Assembly: GCF_020329505.1 (NCBI RefSeq)
Contig: NZ_JAGKJJ010000013.1
Location: 47,409 to 111,408, forward strand
Reading direction: 5' to 3'
Source of the DNA: Bradyrhizobium semiaridum
GTDB taxonomy: Bacteria; Pseudomonadota; Alphaproteobacteria; Rhizobiales; Xanthobacteraceae
DNA length: 64,000 nucleotides
The position numbers and the translations under genes were made by a program. Below, in pieces: positions 47,640 through 57,105 of the stretch. Within the stretch, counting starts at the first letter, position 1. Each line of letters starts with the position of its first letter. A model generated the notes under the pieces. It had not been told where the DNA came from and made no database searches. It was given only the letters and a program-made list of their open reading frames with translations.

Positions 47640-49238
47640 TTAGAACGCGACCTGCGTGCGCAGCGCCACCGCGTCGAACTTCGAGCCGACATCCGCGCTC
47701 GAGGTCGCCGACGCCTGCTTGGCGATATCGCCGTGCAGGTAGTTCAGCATGAAGCGGACGTTGTTGTTGACGTACCAGTTCAGCGCCGCGGTGTAGACGG
47801 TCTGCCGTCCGCCCGCGATGCCGGTCGCCTGCGCGATCTGATCGTTGAGATCGATCGTGCTGACGCGGCCTGCGATTTCCCAGGCGCCCCAGCCGCCGCC
47901 GGCGAGCGAGAACGGATCCTTCGGCTTGATGCCGCCATAGGAGGCCGTGGCAGCGTTGTAGGCGTGGTTCTCGCCGGTCAGCACGTAGCCGACCTGGGCG
48001 TAGCCGCCGTCGAACTTCAGGCTCGGCGCGCCGAACGGCGGCAGGCCGGTGTTCGCGGAGCGGTCGACATTGAACCAGTAGTATTCGCCCTGCGCGATGA
48101 ACGGCCCGTAGGTCGCCGCCGCCTCGACGCCGTAGACCTGCGCCCCGGAGACGTTGGCGATCGCACCGGTCGAGATCAGCGTCGTCGGGTCGATCCGCAG
48201 CTCGGGCCGATCGCTGAGCGTCAGCGTCTGCGCCTGCGTGACCTGGTTGCGCGGCGGCTGGACCAGCCACTCCGCATCGGCGCCGATATGCACCGAATAG
48301 TCCTTGCCGCTGATCGGATTGCCGGCGATGCGGACGACGCCGCCATACTGCTCGGACGATCCGGCCGGCGTGAGGCTGGAGGCGGAGTGGATCTGGCCGG
48401 TGGTCGGCCCGGTGACGTAGCCGCCGATCCAGAGCTGGTCGTTCCACCAGCGCATGCCGGCGGCGGAGCGGAAGTCACCGGCGGCGATGTTCTGCGCGAT
48501 GATGCCGACCGAGGCGCGCTCCATGAACAGGATGTCGTTGGAGCTGGTCGCTTCGTCCAGCGTCCACGGCACGTCCATGATGCCGCCTTCGATCGCCATC
48601 TTGCCGCCGAACGGCTTGAATCCGGTGTAGCTCAGATAGGCGTTCTCGATGCCTGATGTGCCGCCGCCCGGCAGCGATCCCGGCGCCGAGCCGCCGAAGC
48701 CGTCGGAGGAGCCGCCGAAGTCGTAGATCAGCGCGTAATTCCAGTCGCCGAGGAATTTGCCGACCACGCCGATGCGGGCGCGACGGACGTTCTCGCCGCT
48801 GTCGAGCTTCTGCGGCGAGGTGCCGGCGGTGTTCGGGCGATAGTCGTAACCGCCGACATCCCAGTGCACGCGGCTCGTGATCGCAACGCAGTTCTGTTCG
48901 TCCGCGGTGCAGATCGTCGGCCGGTTGTTCGGCATCGTCACCACGACACCGGACGGCGCGACGGGGCCCTTGACCGGGATCGCGGCGTTGGCGCTGGCGA
49001 CGCGCGCGGCCTTGGCATCCGCCGCCTTCGCACTGGCGTTCGCGCTTGCCGCCGTCGCGGTGTTGGCGTTGGTCTGCTTCTGCAGTCTGTCGAGCTTCTG
49101 CTCGAGCATCTTCAACTGCTGCTTCAGCAGCGCGATCTCCGCGTCGCTGCCGCCGCCGGCCGACTGCGCATGCGCCGGCACGGCGGCGAGCGCCCCGGCT
49201 ATTCCTATGGCGATTGCACCTAGTCTTGTCGCACTCAT
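47640..49238 (-). CDS. outer-membrane porin (OprO/OprP-like)
   Basis: This is a 532-residue outer-membrane beta-barrel. It has a signal peptide ending AVPAHAQ, then a coiled coil (IALLKQQLKMLEQKLDRLQK) followed by an Ala-rich linker, then barrel sequence with alternating aromatics, and the C-terminal Phe (LRTQVAF) recognised by the BAM machinery. The coiled coil plus barrel matches the phosphate-selective porin O/P family. ATG 49238 is chosen over an upstream start at 49274. Anion specificity is not shown. Confidence 0.85.
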   Translation of the reverse strand: MSATRLGAIAIGIAGALAAVPAHAQSAGGGSDAEIALLKQQLKMLEQKLDRLQKQTNANTATAASANASAKAADAKAARVASANAAIPVKGPVAPSGVVVTMPNNRPTICTADEQNCVAITSRVHWDVGGYDYRPNTAGTSPQKLDSGENVRRARIGVVGKFLGDWNYALIYDFGGSSDGFGGSAPGSLPGGGTSGIENAYLSYTGFKPFGGKMAIEGGIMDVPWTLDEATSSNDILFMERASVGIIAQNIAAGDFRSAAGMRWWNDQLWIGGYVTGPTTGQIHSASSLTPAGSSEQYGGVVRIAGNPISGKDYSVHIGADAEWLVQPPRNQVTQAQTLTLSDRPELRIDPTTLISTGAIANVSGAQVYGVEAAATYGPFIAQGEYYWFNVDRSANTGLPPFGAPSLKFDGGYAQVGYVLTGENHAYNAATASYGGIKPKDPFSLAGGGWGAWEIAGRVSTIDLNDQIAQATGIAGGRQTVYTAALNWYVNNNVRFMLNYLHGDIAKQASATSSADVGSKFDAVALRTQVAF

Positions 49239-49528
49239 TTGTGCACCCCTGTTGTGTTTGAAGTCCCCACTCACTGATCGAGCCTTTAGGAGTCTATCGT
49301 GACTGTCGCACGACAGCGCCGCTCGGCATCGCAGTTCCGCTTGTTGTCCGCGGGCAACAGGCGGAGCGGCGCAGTGAGATGACAGGCATCATAGAAGTTC
49401 GGCGGCGCGCTTCAACGCACCGGCGGCCGGTTGTGCACCGCTCCGCGAGGGGCCAGTTATCCGGCCGGGCACCCTTCAATTGCCGGGCGAACGCGCCTAT
49501 ATTCCGGCGTTTTCCGCAAGAGGTGAGA

Positions 49529-50941
49529 ATGCTCCGACCCGTCCGCTTTGCTGCCCTATCCGTTCTGTCCGCGTTGGCGCTGATAGGTTGTCTCCGTCAG
49601 GCCGAGGCTCAGGATCGCCGCGTGCCGTCCTCGCAGGCGGAGCTGCAACTGTCCTATGCGCCGATCGTGCAGCGGGTGCAGCCGGCGGTGGTCAATGTCT
49701 ACGCCGCCAAGATGGTGCAGAACCGCAATCCGTTCCTGGACGACCCGATTTTCCGGCGTTTCTTCGGCGTGCCGGGGCAGCAGCCCGAGCAGATGCAGCG
49801 CTCGCTCGGCTCCGGCGTGATGGTCGATTCGACCGGCCTCGTGGTCACAAACAATCACGTGATCGAGGGCGCCGACCAGGTCAAAATCTCGCTCGCCGAC
49901 AAGCGGGAATTCGAGGCCGAGATCGTCCTCAAGGACAGCCGCACCGACCTCGCGATTCTGCGGCTGAAGAACACCAACAAGGAGAAGTTCGCGACGCTCG
50001 ACTTCGCCAATTCCGACCAGTTGCAGGTCGGCGACGTCGTGCTCGCGATCGGCAATCCGTTCGGCGTCGGCCAGACCGTGACGCACGGCATCATCTCGGC
50101 GCTTGCCCGCACTCAAGTCGGGATCACGGACTATCAATTCTTCATTCAGACCGACGCTGCGATCAATCCCGGCAATTCGGGCGGCGCGCTGGTCGACATG
50201 ACGGGGCGCCTGGCCGGCATCAATACCGCGATCTTCTCGCGTTCCGGTGGGTCGCAGGGCATCGGCTTTGCGATTCCCGCCAACATGGTGCGCGTGGTGG
50301 TGTCCTCTGCCAAGAGCGGCGGCAAGGCGGTGAAGCGTCCCTGGCTCGGCGCGCGGCTGCAGGCAGTGACGCCCGAGATCGCGGAGACGCTCGGCCTGAA
50401 GCTGCCGTCCGGCGCGCTGGTCGCCAACGTCGCGCCGAACAGCCCGGCGGCGAAGGCGGGGCTGAAGCTCTCGGACCTCATCGTCGCGATCGAGGGCCAG
50501 CCGATCGACGATCCCAACGCGTTCGACTATCGCTTCGCGACCCGTCCGCTCGGCGGAGCCGCGCAGATCGAGGTGCAGCGCGGCGGCAAGGCGCTGACGC
50601 TCAATGTGCCGCTGGAGACCGCGCCCGACACCGGCCGCGACGAGATCGTGCTGACCGCACGCTCGCCGTTCCAGGGCGCCAAGGTCGCCAACATCTCGCC
50701 GGCGCTGGCCGACGAGCTGCATCTGGATGCCGGCGCCGAGGGTGTCGTCGTGACCGATCTCGCCGATGACGGCACCGCGGCCAATGTCGGCTTCCAAAAG
50801 GGCGACATCATCCTGGCCGTCAACAACCAGAAGATCGAGCGCACCAGTGATCTCGAGAAGGCCTCGAAGACCGGCACGCGGGTCTGGCGGATCACGCTGG
50901 TGCGCGGCGGCCAGCAGATCAACGTGACGCTCGGCGGATGA
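49529..50941 (+). CDS. Do-type periplasmic serine protease (DegP/DegQ-like)
   Basis: This 470-residue trypsin-like protease and chaperone acts in envelope quality control. Catalytic residues are His110 (VVTNNHVIEG), Asp140 (DSRTDLAIL) and Ser217 (NPGNSGGAL). Two PDZ domains follow (about residues 270-365 and 375-465). The N-terminus LSALALIGCLRQAEAQ contains both a lipobox-like LIGC and a signal-peptidase I site (AEAQ), so it could be lipid-anchored or soluble. ATG 49529 behind AGGTGAG is the likely start. The stop overlaps the rarA start. Confidence 0.93.
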   Translation: MLRPVRFAALSVLSALALIGCLRQAEAQDRRVPSSQAELQLSYAPIVQRVQPAVVNVYAAKMVQNRNPFLDDPIFRRFFGVPGQQPEQMQRSLGSGVMVDSTGLVVTNNHVIEGADQVKISLADKREFEAEIVLKDSRTDLAILRLKNTNKEKFATLDFANSDQLQVGDVVLAIGNPFGVGQTVTHGIISALARTQVGITDYQFFIQTDAAINPGNSGGALVDMTGRLAGINTAIFSRSGGSQGIGFAIPANMVRVVVSSAKSGGKAVKRPWLGARLQAVTPEIAETLGLKLPSGALVANVAPNSPAAKAGLKLSDLIVAIEGQPIDDPNAFDYRFATRPLGGAAQIEVQRGGKALTLNVPLETAPDTGRDEIVLTARSPFQGAKVANISPALADELHLDAGAEGVVVTDLADDGTAANVGFQKGDIILAVNNQKIERTSDLEKASKTGTRVWRITLVRGGQQINVTLGG

Positions 50942-52272
50942 GCCCGAAGCAACCACGCGACGCAACGAATCTGTTCGCGGCAGCGGGGATGGAGCAGGAT
51001 GCGCCGCACCCGCTGCCCGACCGGCTGCGTCCGCGTTCGCTCGCGGACGTCGTCGGCCAGGATCACATCCTCGGCCCCGACGGGGCGCTGACCCGCATGC
51101 TGGAGACGCGCACGCTCGGCTCGCTGGTGTTCTGGGGACCGCCCGGCACCGGCAAGACCACGGTCGCGCGCCTGCTTGCCGACGCCACCGAGCTGCATTT
51201 CGAGCAGATCTCCGCGGTGTTCTCCGGTGTCGCCGACCTCAAGAAGGCGTTCGATGCCGCACGCGCCCGCCGCGAGACCGGCAAGGGTACGCTGCTGTTC
51301 GTCGACGAGGTGCACCGATTCAATCGCGCGCAGCAGGATTCCTTCCTGCCCGTCATGGAGGACGGCACGGTGGTGCTGGTCGGCGCCACCACGGAGAATC
51401 CGTCGTTCGAGCTCAACGCGGCGCTCCTGTCTCGCGCGCGCGTGCTGGTGTTTCACTCGCTCGATTCGGCCGCGATCGAAAAACTGTTCGCCAATGCCGA
51501 GAAGGTCGAGGGCCGGCCGCTGCCACTCGATGCGGAAGCCCGCGCGGTATTGGTGCGGATGGCCGATGGCGACGGCCGCGCATCGCTGACGCTTGCCGAA
51601 GAGGTCTGGCGCGCCGCGCGCAAGGGTGAGGTGTTCAACGCCGAACAGTTGCAGGACATCCTGCAGCGCCGCGCGCCGATCTACGACAAATCGGCCGATG
51701 GCCACTACAATCTGATCTCGGCGCTGCACAAGTCGGTGCGCGGCTCCGATCCGGACGCGGCGCTGTATTATCTGGCGCGGATGTTCGATGCCGGCGAGGA
51801 CCCGCTGTTCCTGGCGCGGCGCGTGGTGCGCATGGCGGTCGAGGATATCGGGCTTGCCGATCCGCAGGCGCTGGCGGTCTGCAACGCCGCCAAGGATGCC
51901 TATGACTTCCTCGGTTCGCCGGAGGGCGAGCTCGCGATCGCGCAGGCCGTGATCTATCTCGCCACCGCACCGAAATCCAACGCGGCATACGCCGCATTCG
52001 GCGCGGCGATGCAGGCGGCGAAGCAGAATGGCTCGCTGCTGCCGCCAAAACACATCCTGAACTCGCCGACCAAGCTGATGAAGTCGGAGGGCTACGGCTC
52101 CGGCTATCAATATGATCACGATATGCCCGACGCGTTCTCCGGCCAGGATTACTTCCCGGAGGCGCTCGGCCGTCAGACCTTCTACGATCCGCCCGACCGC
52201 GGCTTCGAGCGCGAGATCCGCAAGCGGCTGGATTACTGGGCGAAGCTGCGGCGCGAGCGCAGCGGGAAATAG
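50938..52272 (+). CDS. rarA: replication-associated recombination protein A
   Basis: RarA (MgsA) is an AAA+ ATPase that acts at stalled replication forks with SSB. The 444-residue protein shows LRPRSLADVVGQDHILG, Walker A WGPPGTGKTTVARLL, Walker B LLFVDEVHRFNRAQQD and the sensor-1 VGATTENPSFELNAALLSR-like segment; the C-terminal MgsA domain includes DAALYYLARMFDAGEDPLFL. It overlaps the protease gene by 4 bases (ATGA), an operon pairing common in Rhizobiales. Confidence 0.96.
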   Translation: MSPKQPRDATNLFAAAGMEQDAPHPLPDRLRPRSLADVVGQDHILGPDGALTRMLETRTLGSLVFWGPPGTGKTTVARLLADATELHFEQISAVFSGVADLKKAFDAARARRETGKGTLLFVDEVHRFNRAQQDSFLPVMEDGTVVLVGATTENPSFELNAALLSRARVLVFHSLDSAAIEKLFANAEKVEGRPLPLDAEARAVLVRMADGDGRASLTLAEEVWRAARKGEVFNAEQLQDILQRRAPIYDKSADGHYNLISALHKSVRGSDPDAALYYLARMFDAGEDPLFLARRVVRMAVEDIGLADPQALAVCNAAKDAYDFLGSPEGELAIAQAVIYLATAPKSNAAYAAFGAAMQAAKQNGSLLPPKHILNSPTKLMKSEGYGSGYQYDHDMPDAFSGQDYFPEALGRQTFYDPPDRGFEREIRKRLDYWAKLRRERSGK

Positions 52273-52276
52273 CGCC

Positions 52277-53221
52277 TCACTTCACGCTCTTGACGAACTC
52301 GAGGATCTCGTCGCTCAGCCGCGTGTCCGGCGTGTTGATCGCGTAGACTTCCGACATGTGGCTGTGCTGCGGCAGCATGAAGCTGCGCGCGCAGCCGCGC
52401 TGCCGCTTGCAGGTCGCCTGCTTCAACAGCTCGAATTGCGCGACGAAGCGCGGCGGGTCGAGCTCGGCCGCGGTGACGAGCAGCGGGATCGGGCTTGCGA
52501 CCAAGCCCTGCAGCGAGGAGCGTTCGGCATAGCGCGACGGGTCGGAGCCGTAATAGGCGAGCTCGGCGTCGCCGACCGGCGATGCCGTTAGATCATAGAT
52601 GCCCGACACCAGGACCGCGCCGGCAATCCCGCCGCCCTTTACCTTGTAGAACTCCGGGTGCGAGACATAGCTCGCGACATGGATCGCGCCGGCCGACTGG
52701 CCCATCAGGAAGATGCGCGCGGGATCGCCGCCGCGCGCGCCGATGTTCTCCTCCACCCATTTGACGATCGCACCCATGTCCTCGGCGCCGGCCGGCCAGG
52801 GGAAGGCGGGCGCCAACCGATAGGTGGCGTCGACGCCGACAAATCCGCTTCTGGCCGCCCACAGCATGATATTGTCGTAGAACGGGCTGCCGGGCACGCG
52901 CTTGTTGCCGGCAACAAAGCCGCCGCCATGGATGTAGATCAGCACCGGCCGCGCCGGGGTCGGGGCTGCGGCCTCCGGCGTGAAGACATCGAGCAGATGG
53001 CGGTCGGCCGGACCGTATTTGAGGTCGCGCTCGACCTTGACACCCTGATAGGGCTCCTTCTGTTGCAGTGGCGCGTAGAGCGCGGCAGTCTTCGGCGGGT
53101 CGATGACGCGGCCGAGTTCCAAGAGCTTCCAGGCGAGGTCCTCCGGCATCGGGCTTTGCTGCGCGAGAGCCGGCCCCGCGATCATCGCCGTCGCCGCCAA
53201 TGCCGATATCGCCAGTCTCAT
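52277..53221 (-). CDS. secreted alpha/beta hydrolase
   Basis: This 314-residue exported esterase-like enzyme has a signal peptide (LAISALAATAMIAGPALAQ), the oxyanion motif IYIHGGGFVAG and the nucleophile elbow MGQSAGAIH, placing it in the hormone-sensitive-lipase/BD-FAE carboxylesterase group. The C-terminal His is likely in LPQHSHMSE. The start is ATG 53221 behind AGGAG. It converges on rarA with a 4-base gap. Substrate unknown. Confidence 0.9.
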   Translation of the reverse strand: MRLAISALAATAMIAGPALAQQSPMPEDLAWKLLELGRVIDPPKTAALYAPLQQKEPYQGVKVERDLKYGPADRHLLDVFTPEAAAPTPARPVLIYIHGGGFVAGNKRVPGSPFYDNIMLWAARSGFVGVDATYRLAPAFPWPAGAEDMGAIVKWVEENIGARGGDPARIFLMGQSAGAIHVASYVSHPEFYKVKGGGIAGAVLVSGIYDLTASPVGDAELAYYGSDPSRYAERSSLQGLVASPIPLLVTAAELDPPRFVAQFELLKQATCKRQRGCARSFMLPQHSHMSEVYAINTPDTRLSDEILEFVKSVK

Positions 53222-53350
53222 TGCAGGGCTCCTCGATTGCCGAATTTGGCCGAACATGGCCGAAGTTGCGCGGGATTTACACCGATTTCGCAGTGACGAT
53301 TCGCAGCATTTGCGCTAGGCACAATGCAGGTCTGGAGCCGAAAAATCACC

Positions 53351-54592
53351 ATGAGCCGCCGCATCAAGAGAACGACATCGCCGGGCGATCGTGCCAAGGA
53401 GCTTGAGAAGCGGCGCGACAGCGATCGTCCGAAGACCGGATCGGCGCATCGCAGCCGCAAGGCGGACGATCGCAAGGCTGGCGACCGTCCGTTCGCGCAG
53501 CGCGCGCCCGGCAAGGCGAAACGCTTTGCCGAGCCGCGCGGCGAGCGGCCGGAGCCGGTCGCGCCGAAGCCTTTGAAGGCGGCGGGCGAGCTGCCGTTGC
53601 CGACCAAGGTGCAGACCGTCGTGGTGACCGCCGACGAGAATGGCATGCGGGTCGACCGCTTCCTGGAGGCGAGGTTTCCCGGCCTGTCGTTCTCCCACAT
53701 CCAGCGCATCGTCCGGAAGGGTGAGCTCCGCGTCAACGGCAAGCGCGCGGATTCCAAGGAGCGGCTTGAGGAGGGGCAGAGCGTGCGCATTCCGCCGCTG
53801 CGGCTCGACGCGCCGAAGACCGTCGGCGTGCTGTCGGAGGCGGAGACCAAGACGCTGCAGGTACTGAGAGACATGACGCTTTACGAGGACGACGACGTGC
53901 TGGTGCTGAACAAGCCCGCAGGTCTCGCCGTGCAGGGCGGCTCGGGCATGACGCGCCACGTCGACCAGATGCTGGAGGTGATGCGCGACGTCAAGGGACA
54001 GAAGCCGCGCCTAGTGCACCGTATCGACCGGGAGACGTCGGGCTGCCTGTTGATCGCGAAGACGCGCTTTGCCGCGTCCTACCTCACTGGCGCTTTTCGC
54101 TCGCGCTCCGCGCGCAAGATCTATTGGGCGCTGGTCGCAGGCGTGCCGAAGCCGAAGCAGGGCCGCATCTCGACCTATCTCGCCAAGGAGGAAAACGAGG
54201 AAGATACCATCATGCGGATCGCGGCGCATGGCGATGAGGGCGCCAGCCATGCCGTGACCTATTACGCGGTGGTGGAGACCTCGGCGACCAAGCTGGCCTG
54301 GGTGTCGCTCAAGCCAGTGACCGGCCGTACCCACCAGCTTCGCGCCCACATGGCGCATATCGATCACGCGATCGTGGGCGATCCCAAATACTTCAACAAG
54401 GAGAATTGGGAGCTGCCCGGCGGCTTGCAGAACCGGCTGCATCTGCTGGCACGCCGGATCGTGATCCCGCATCCGCGCGGCGGCTTCATCGATGCGACCG
54501 CGCCACTGCCGCCGCACATGCAGCAATCCTGGAATCTGCTGGGGCTCGAGGCCGAGCGCTTCGACCCGATCGAGAACGCGCCCGAGGAGTAA
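53351..54592 (+). CDS. RluC-family 23S rRNA pseudouridine synthase
   Basis: This 413-residue enzyme converts uridine to pseudouridine, probably in 23S rRNA. Residues ~95-155 form the S4 RNA-binding domain (GMRVDRFLEARFPGLSFSHI). The catalytic domain has the RluA-type motif RLVHRIDRETSGCLLI with the catalytic Asp, and KPVTGRTHQLRAHMAHI. The N-terminal ~85 residues are an extra, very basic low-complexity extension rich in Arg, Lys and Pro. An ATG at 53324 would add 9 residues. Closest by layout to RluC. Confidence 0.93.
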   Translation: MSRRIKRTTSPGDRAKELEKRRDSDRPKTGSAHRSRKADDRKAGDRPFAQRAPGKAKRFAEPRGERPEPVAPKPLKAAGELPLPTKVQTVVVTADENGMRVDRFLEARFPGLSFSHIQRIVRKGELRVNGKRADSKERLEEGQSVRIPPLRLDAPKTVGVLSEAETKTLQVLRDMTLYEDDDVLVLNKPAGLAVQGGSGMTRHVDQMLEVMRDVKGQKPRLVHRIDRETSGCLLIAKTRFAASYLTGAFRSRSARKIYWALVAGVPKPKQGRISTYLAKEENEEDTIMRIAAHGDEGASHAVTYYAVVETSATKLAWVSLKPVTGRTHQLRAHMAHIDHAIVGDPKYFNKENWELPGGLQNRLHLLARRIVIPHPRGGFIDATAPLPPHMQQSWNLLGLEAERFDPIENAPEE

Positions 54593-54790
54593 GCGGAAGC
54601 CGCGCGCTGGATCGACAATGCCGCCCAACAGCATGGTGCCCGCGCGCCGTACGTGATGGCTCTCACGCTGTGCGCGCTCACGCGATCTATCAGAAACCGT
54701 GAAGTCGCTCGCGGGAACTCGCATGTGACGGGCGAGGTTGACATGCAGCAATCACTTGATCCGTTGCCGCTGCGTCACGAGATATACGTC

Positions 54791-55099
54791 ATGAAGCGAT
54801 CCTTGATCCTTGTTTGTGGCTTGCTCTGGGCCTTCGCGGGCAGCGCTCTCGCGCAGGTCATCCCGCCGGGCGGCTCGATCTACAATCCGCCGGTGCCTCA
54901 GCCACCGCCGCCGCCCAAGGTCTACGTGCCAGAGATCCCGAAGATGGATGCATTGCCGAGCCGGCCGAGCGTTCGTGTCGCTCCCCGGACTTCGTTCGGC
55001 GACCGCGTGAGCAGTTGCCTCGACGAGGCTGCAGCCGCGGGGCTGAATCAGGCCGACCGCGCCGCCTATTCGCGGTCCTGCGCCAACTTGCGGGATTAG
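54791..55099 (+). CDS. small secreted proline-rich protein
   Basis: This 102-residue protein has a signal peptide (MKRSLILVCGLLWAFAGSAL) and a mature part with a Pro-rich stretch (NPPVPQPPPPPKVYVPEIPK) and a C-terminal domain holding two Cys (VSSCLDEAAAAGLNQAD and YSRSCANLRD) that may form a disulphide. I do not recognise a family. The frame is open upstream, but the signal peptide fixes the start at 54791. It lies between rluC-like and atp12-like genes. Confidence 0.7.
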   Translation: MKRSLILVCGLLWAFAGSALAQVIPPGGSIYNPPVPQPPPPPKVYVPEIPKMDALPSRPSVRVAPRTSFGDRVSSCLDEAAAAGLNQADRAAYSRSCANLRD

Positions 55100-55402
55100 C
55101 ATTTCGAATCTCCGGCGCGCTGCCGTCGGCGCGCCAGACAGCGGCAGCAGCGGAGCATCAGCTTGCAGCCCCGGATGGGAGAATTGCCGAGCCGTCATTC
55201 TGTCACGCGGCAGGTCACGGGAAGGCTCGGTGCGCCGCTTTACGACTGGGCACGGATATTCGCGATGGGCGACTCGGTTGAGCAGGAAAACCTGCAGCGC
55301 GCGAAATCCTGCAATCATTCGGCTGGTTCCATCAGCTTTATTTGCCGTCGTCCCTGACATATCTTGCAGGGAGATCATTTTCCAAAGAAAGCCGCCGGCG
55401 CG
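55100..55402. other. 303-base gap, nothing recognised
   Basis: There is no convincing gene, repeat or terminator. A 64-codon open frame at 55163-55357 has no ribosome-binding site or family resemblance and was left out. Confidence 0.4.
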
Positions 55403-56188
55403 ATGCGCGAACCGTTCGACGACGTACCACAGCAACCTCCGCTCGATCCGCAAGAGGCGGTGCGGCGCCACATCCGCACGCCCCAGCGCAAGCGGTTCTA
55501 CACCAGCGCCGGCGTGGCGGAGACCGACGGCGGATTCTCGATCACGCTCGACGGCAAGCCGATTCGCTCGCCATCGGGCAAGCCGGTGATCGTGCCGGTG
55601 CGCGCCATCGCCGAGGCAGCCGCGGCGGAGTGGAATGCTCAGGGAGAGACCCTCGACCCCCTGACCATGCCGCTGACGCGCCTTGCCAACAGCGTCGTCG
55701 AGGGTGTGACCGATCGTGTCGACGAGGTCGCCGAGGATGCCGCAAAATTTCTCGGCAGCGATCTGCTGTTCTATCGCGCAGGCCATCCCGAGACGCTGGT
55801 CGCGCGCGAGGCGCAGCATTGGGACCCGATCGTGTTCTGGGCCGCGGACGCCCTCGGCGCCCATTTCGTCCTTGCCGAAGGCGTCATGCATGTCGGCCAG
55901 CCCGAGGCGGCGATCAAGGCGGCTCGTGCCGCGTTTCCGACCGATCCGTGGTCGGTTGCCGCATTCCATGTGGTGACAACCCTGACGGGCTCGGCGCTGC
56001 TCGCACTGGCGCTCGCACACGGTTTTCGCGACGAGGATGAGGTTTGGGCGGCCGCTCATGTCGACGAGGACTGGAACATCGAGCAATGGGGCATCGACGA
56101 AGAGGCCGCTGTGCGCCGGGCGGCGCGGCTGGTCGATTTCAAGGCCGCGGCCAGCATGTTGAGGGTCGGGACACCGGTATTTGATTAA
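55403..56188 (+). CDS. ATP12-family chaperone for F1-ATPase assembly
   Basis: This 261-residue protein resembles mitochondrial Atp12p, which binds the alpha subunit during F1 assembly; alphaproteobacterial homologues are common. Family landmarks are KRFYTSAGVAETDGGFSITL, the segment EWNAQGETLDPLTMPLTRLA and WDPIVFWAADALGAHFVLAE. ATG 55403 is chosen over an upstream TTG at 55364. It is often linked to RluC-type genes in Rhizobiales, as here. Confidence 0.92.
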   Translation: MREPFDDVPQQPPLDPQEAVRRHIRTPQRKRFYTSAGVAETDGGFSITLDGKPIRSPSGKPVIVPVRAIAEAAAAEWNAQGETLDPLTMPLTRLANSVVEGVTDRVDEVAEDAAKFLGSDLLFYRAGHPETLVAREAQHWDPIVFWAADALGAHFVLAEGVMHVGQPEAAIKAARAAFPTDPWSVAAFHVVTTLTGSALLALALAHGFRDEDEVWAAAHVDEDWNIEQWGIDEEAAVRRAARLVDFKAAASMLRVGTPVFD

Positions 56189-56487
56189 GTGTTACAGTCT
56201 GCCACGATGATTGGGCGCGATCGCCTCAATTGCTACAGGAATCGGTGCTAGCCGGGATTATCACTCTGTCCTGAGTCGGTTTTTCGCCTGGATCGCAGGT
56301 CGATCGGCGCACGCGACTCAAATTTTTTCAAAAACCGTTTCACGTTTGCTCGTTCCAAACCGTCTTAGGAATGACGTTGCGATTGAGCGCGCTCGCCTTC
56401 AGGCGGGCGGGGCACCATTGCGAGTGCTCGAGGTTTTGATCTGTCGGCGTGGCATCGGACTTGTGCCCGGCCGTGTAGCGTTGGTGA
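56189..56487. other. 299-base gap, nothing recognised
   Basis: Composition is less GC-rich than around it, with runs such as ATTTTTTCAAAAACCG. A frame overlapping the next gene (56211-56726) has no family signature and was left out. Confidence 0.35.
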
Positions 56488-56970
56488 GTGCAGATGTCGC
56501 AGTGTATTGTGGAACCGGTGCGGACCAGCCGAGCATTTCCGTTCGTCTGGAATATTGGTCTCGTGCCGCTGTGCGTCGTGGTCGGCATTGTCGTGTACTT
56601 CGCCGCCGCGCTCTGGCTGCAGCGTTCCTGGCAGGATCCGCGCCCGAAAGGGCAGGTCGTCGTCCCGCTGCTCCGGCCATTCGAGCCATTGAGCAAGGCC
56701 GCATTCCGCGCCAACCTGCCGCCTGAATATGGCGAACTCGCCAGCTTGGCGGATCGTCCCAACGTCGCGCGCGATACGCGTTCACCCATCGTTGTCTACG
56801 AAGGCACGACGGCTCTTGGGCCGTCGCACAGCTCCTTCACCGAGGTGAGTGCCGGTGGCGGAAGCTTCGCGCACTGGCCGGACGTCGGCGTCGTCTTCTC
56901 TGCAAGCGACAGCACCGATCCGAACTGGAACGGCAGGCGGTATTGGGCGGTCGTCGCCGGCCCGCAGTGA
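56488..56970 (+). CDS. hypothetical protein with one membrane helix
   Basis: This 160-residue protein has a short N-terminus, one transmembrane helix (GLVPLCVVVGIVVYFAAALW) and a soluble C-terminal part ending with FAHWPDVGVVFSASDSTDPN and NGRRYWAVV. I do not recognise the family. The start is GTG 56488 or ATG 56494; no strong ribosome-binding site is visible. It precedes the FliK-like gene by 135 bases. Confidence 0.6.
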   Translation: MQMSQCIVEPVRTSRAFPFVWNIGLVPLCVVVGIVVYFAAALWLQRSWQDPRPKGQVVVPLLRPFEPLSKAAFRANLPPEYGELASLADRPNVARDTRSPIVVYEGTTALGPSHSSFTEVSAGGGSFAHWPDVGVVFSASDSTDPNWNGRRYWAVVAGPQ

Positions 56971-57105
56971 GTGGCACTCGGGCCTTATGCGCCCGGGTTA
57001 ACGAGAGGTTTACGACGCCGGGCTAGCTTTGTGGGAGCACGGCGCGGGAGAGCGCTCTTCCGCGACGATCATCGTTGATCCTGCCGCTTGGCCGAGACCT
57101 TTGCT

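Noticed and set aside
55163..55357. Small open frame of 64 codons between the proline-rich protein and ATP12 genes
   Set aside because: No ribosome-binding site, no recognisable motif and codon use unlike the neighbours.
56211..56726. Alternative frame overlapping the one-helix hypothetical protein
   Set aside because: No coherent domain or membrane segment; the overlapping frame at 56488-56970 has a clean helix and better composition.
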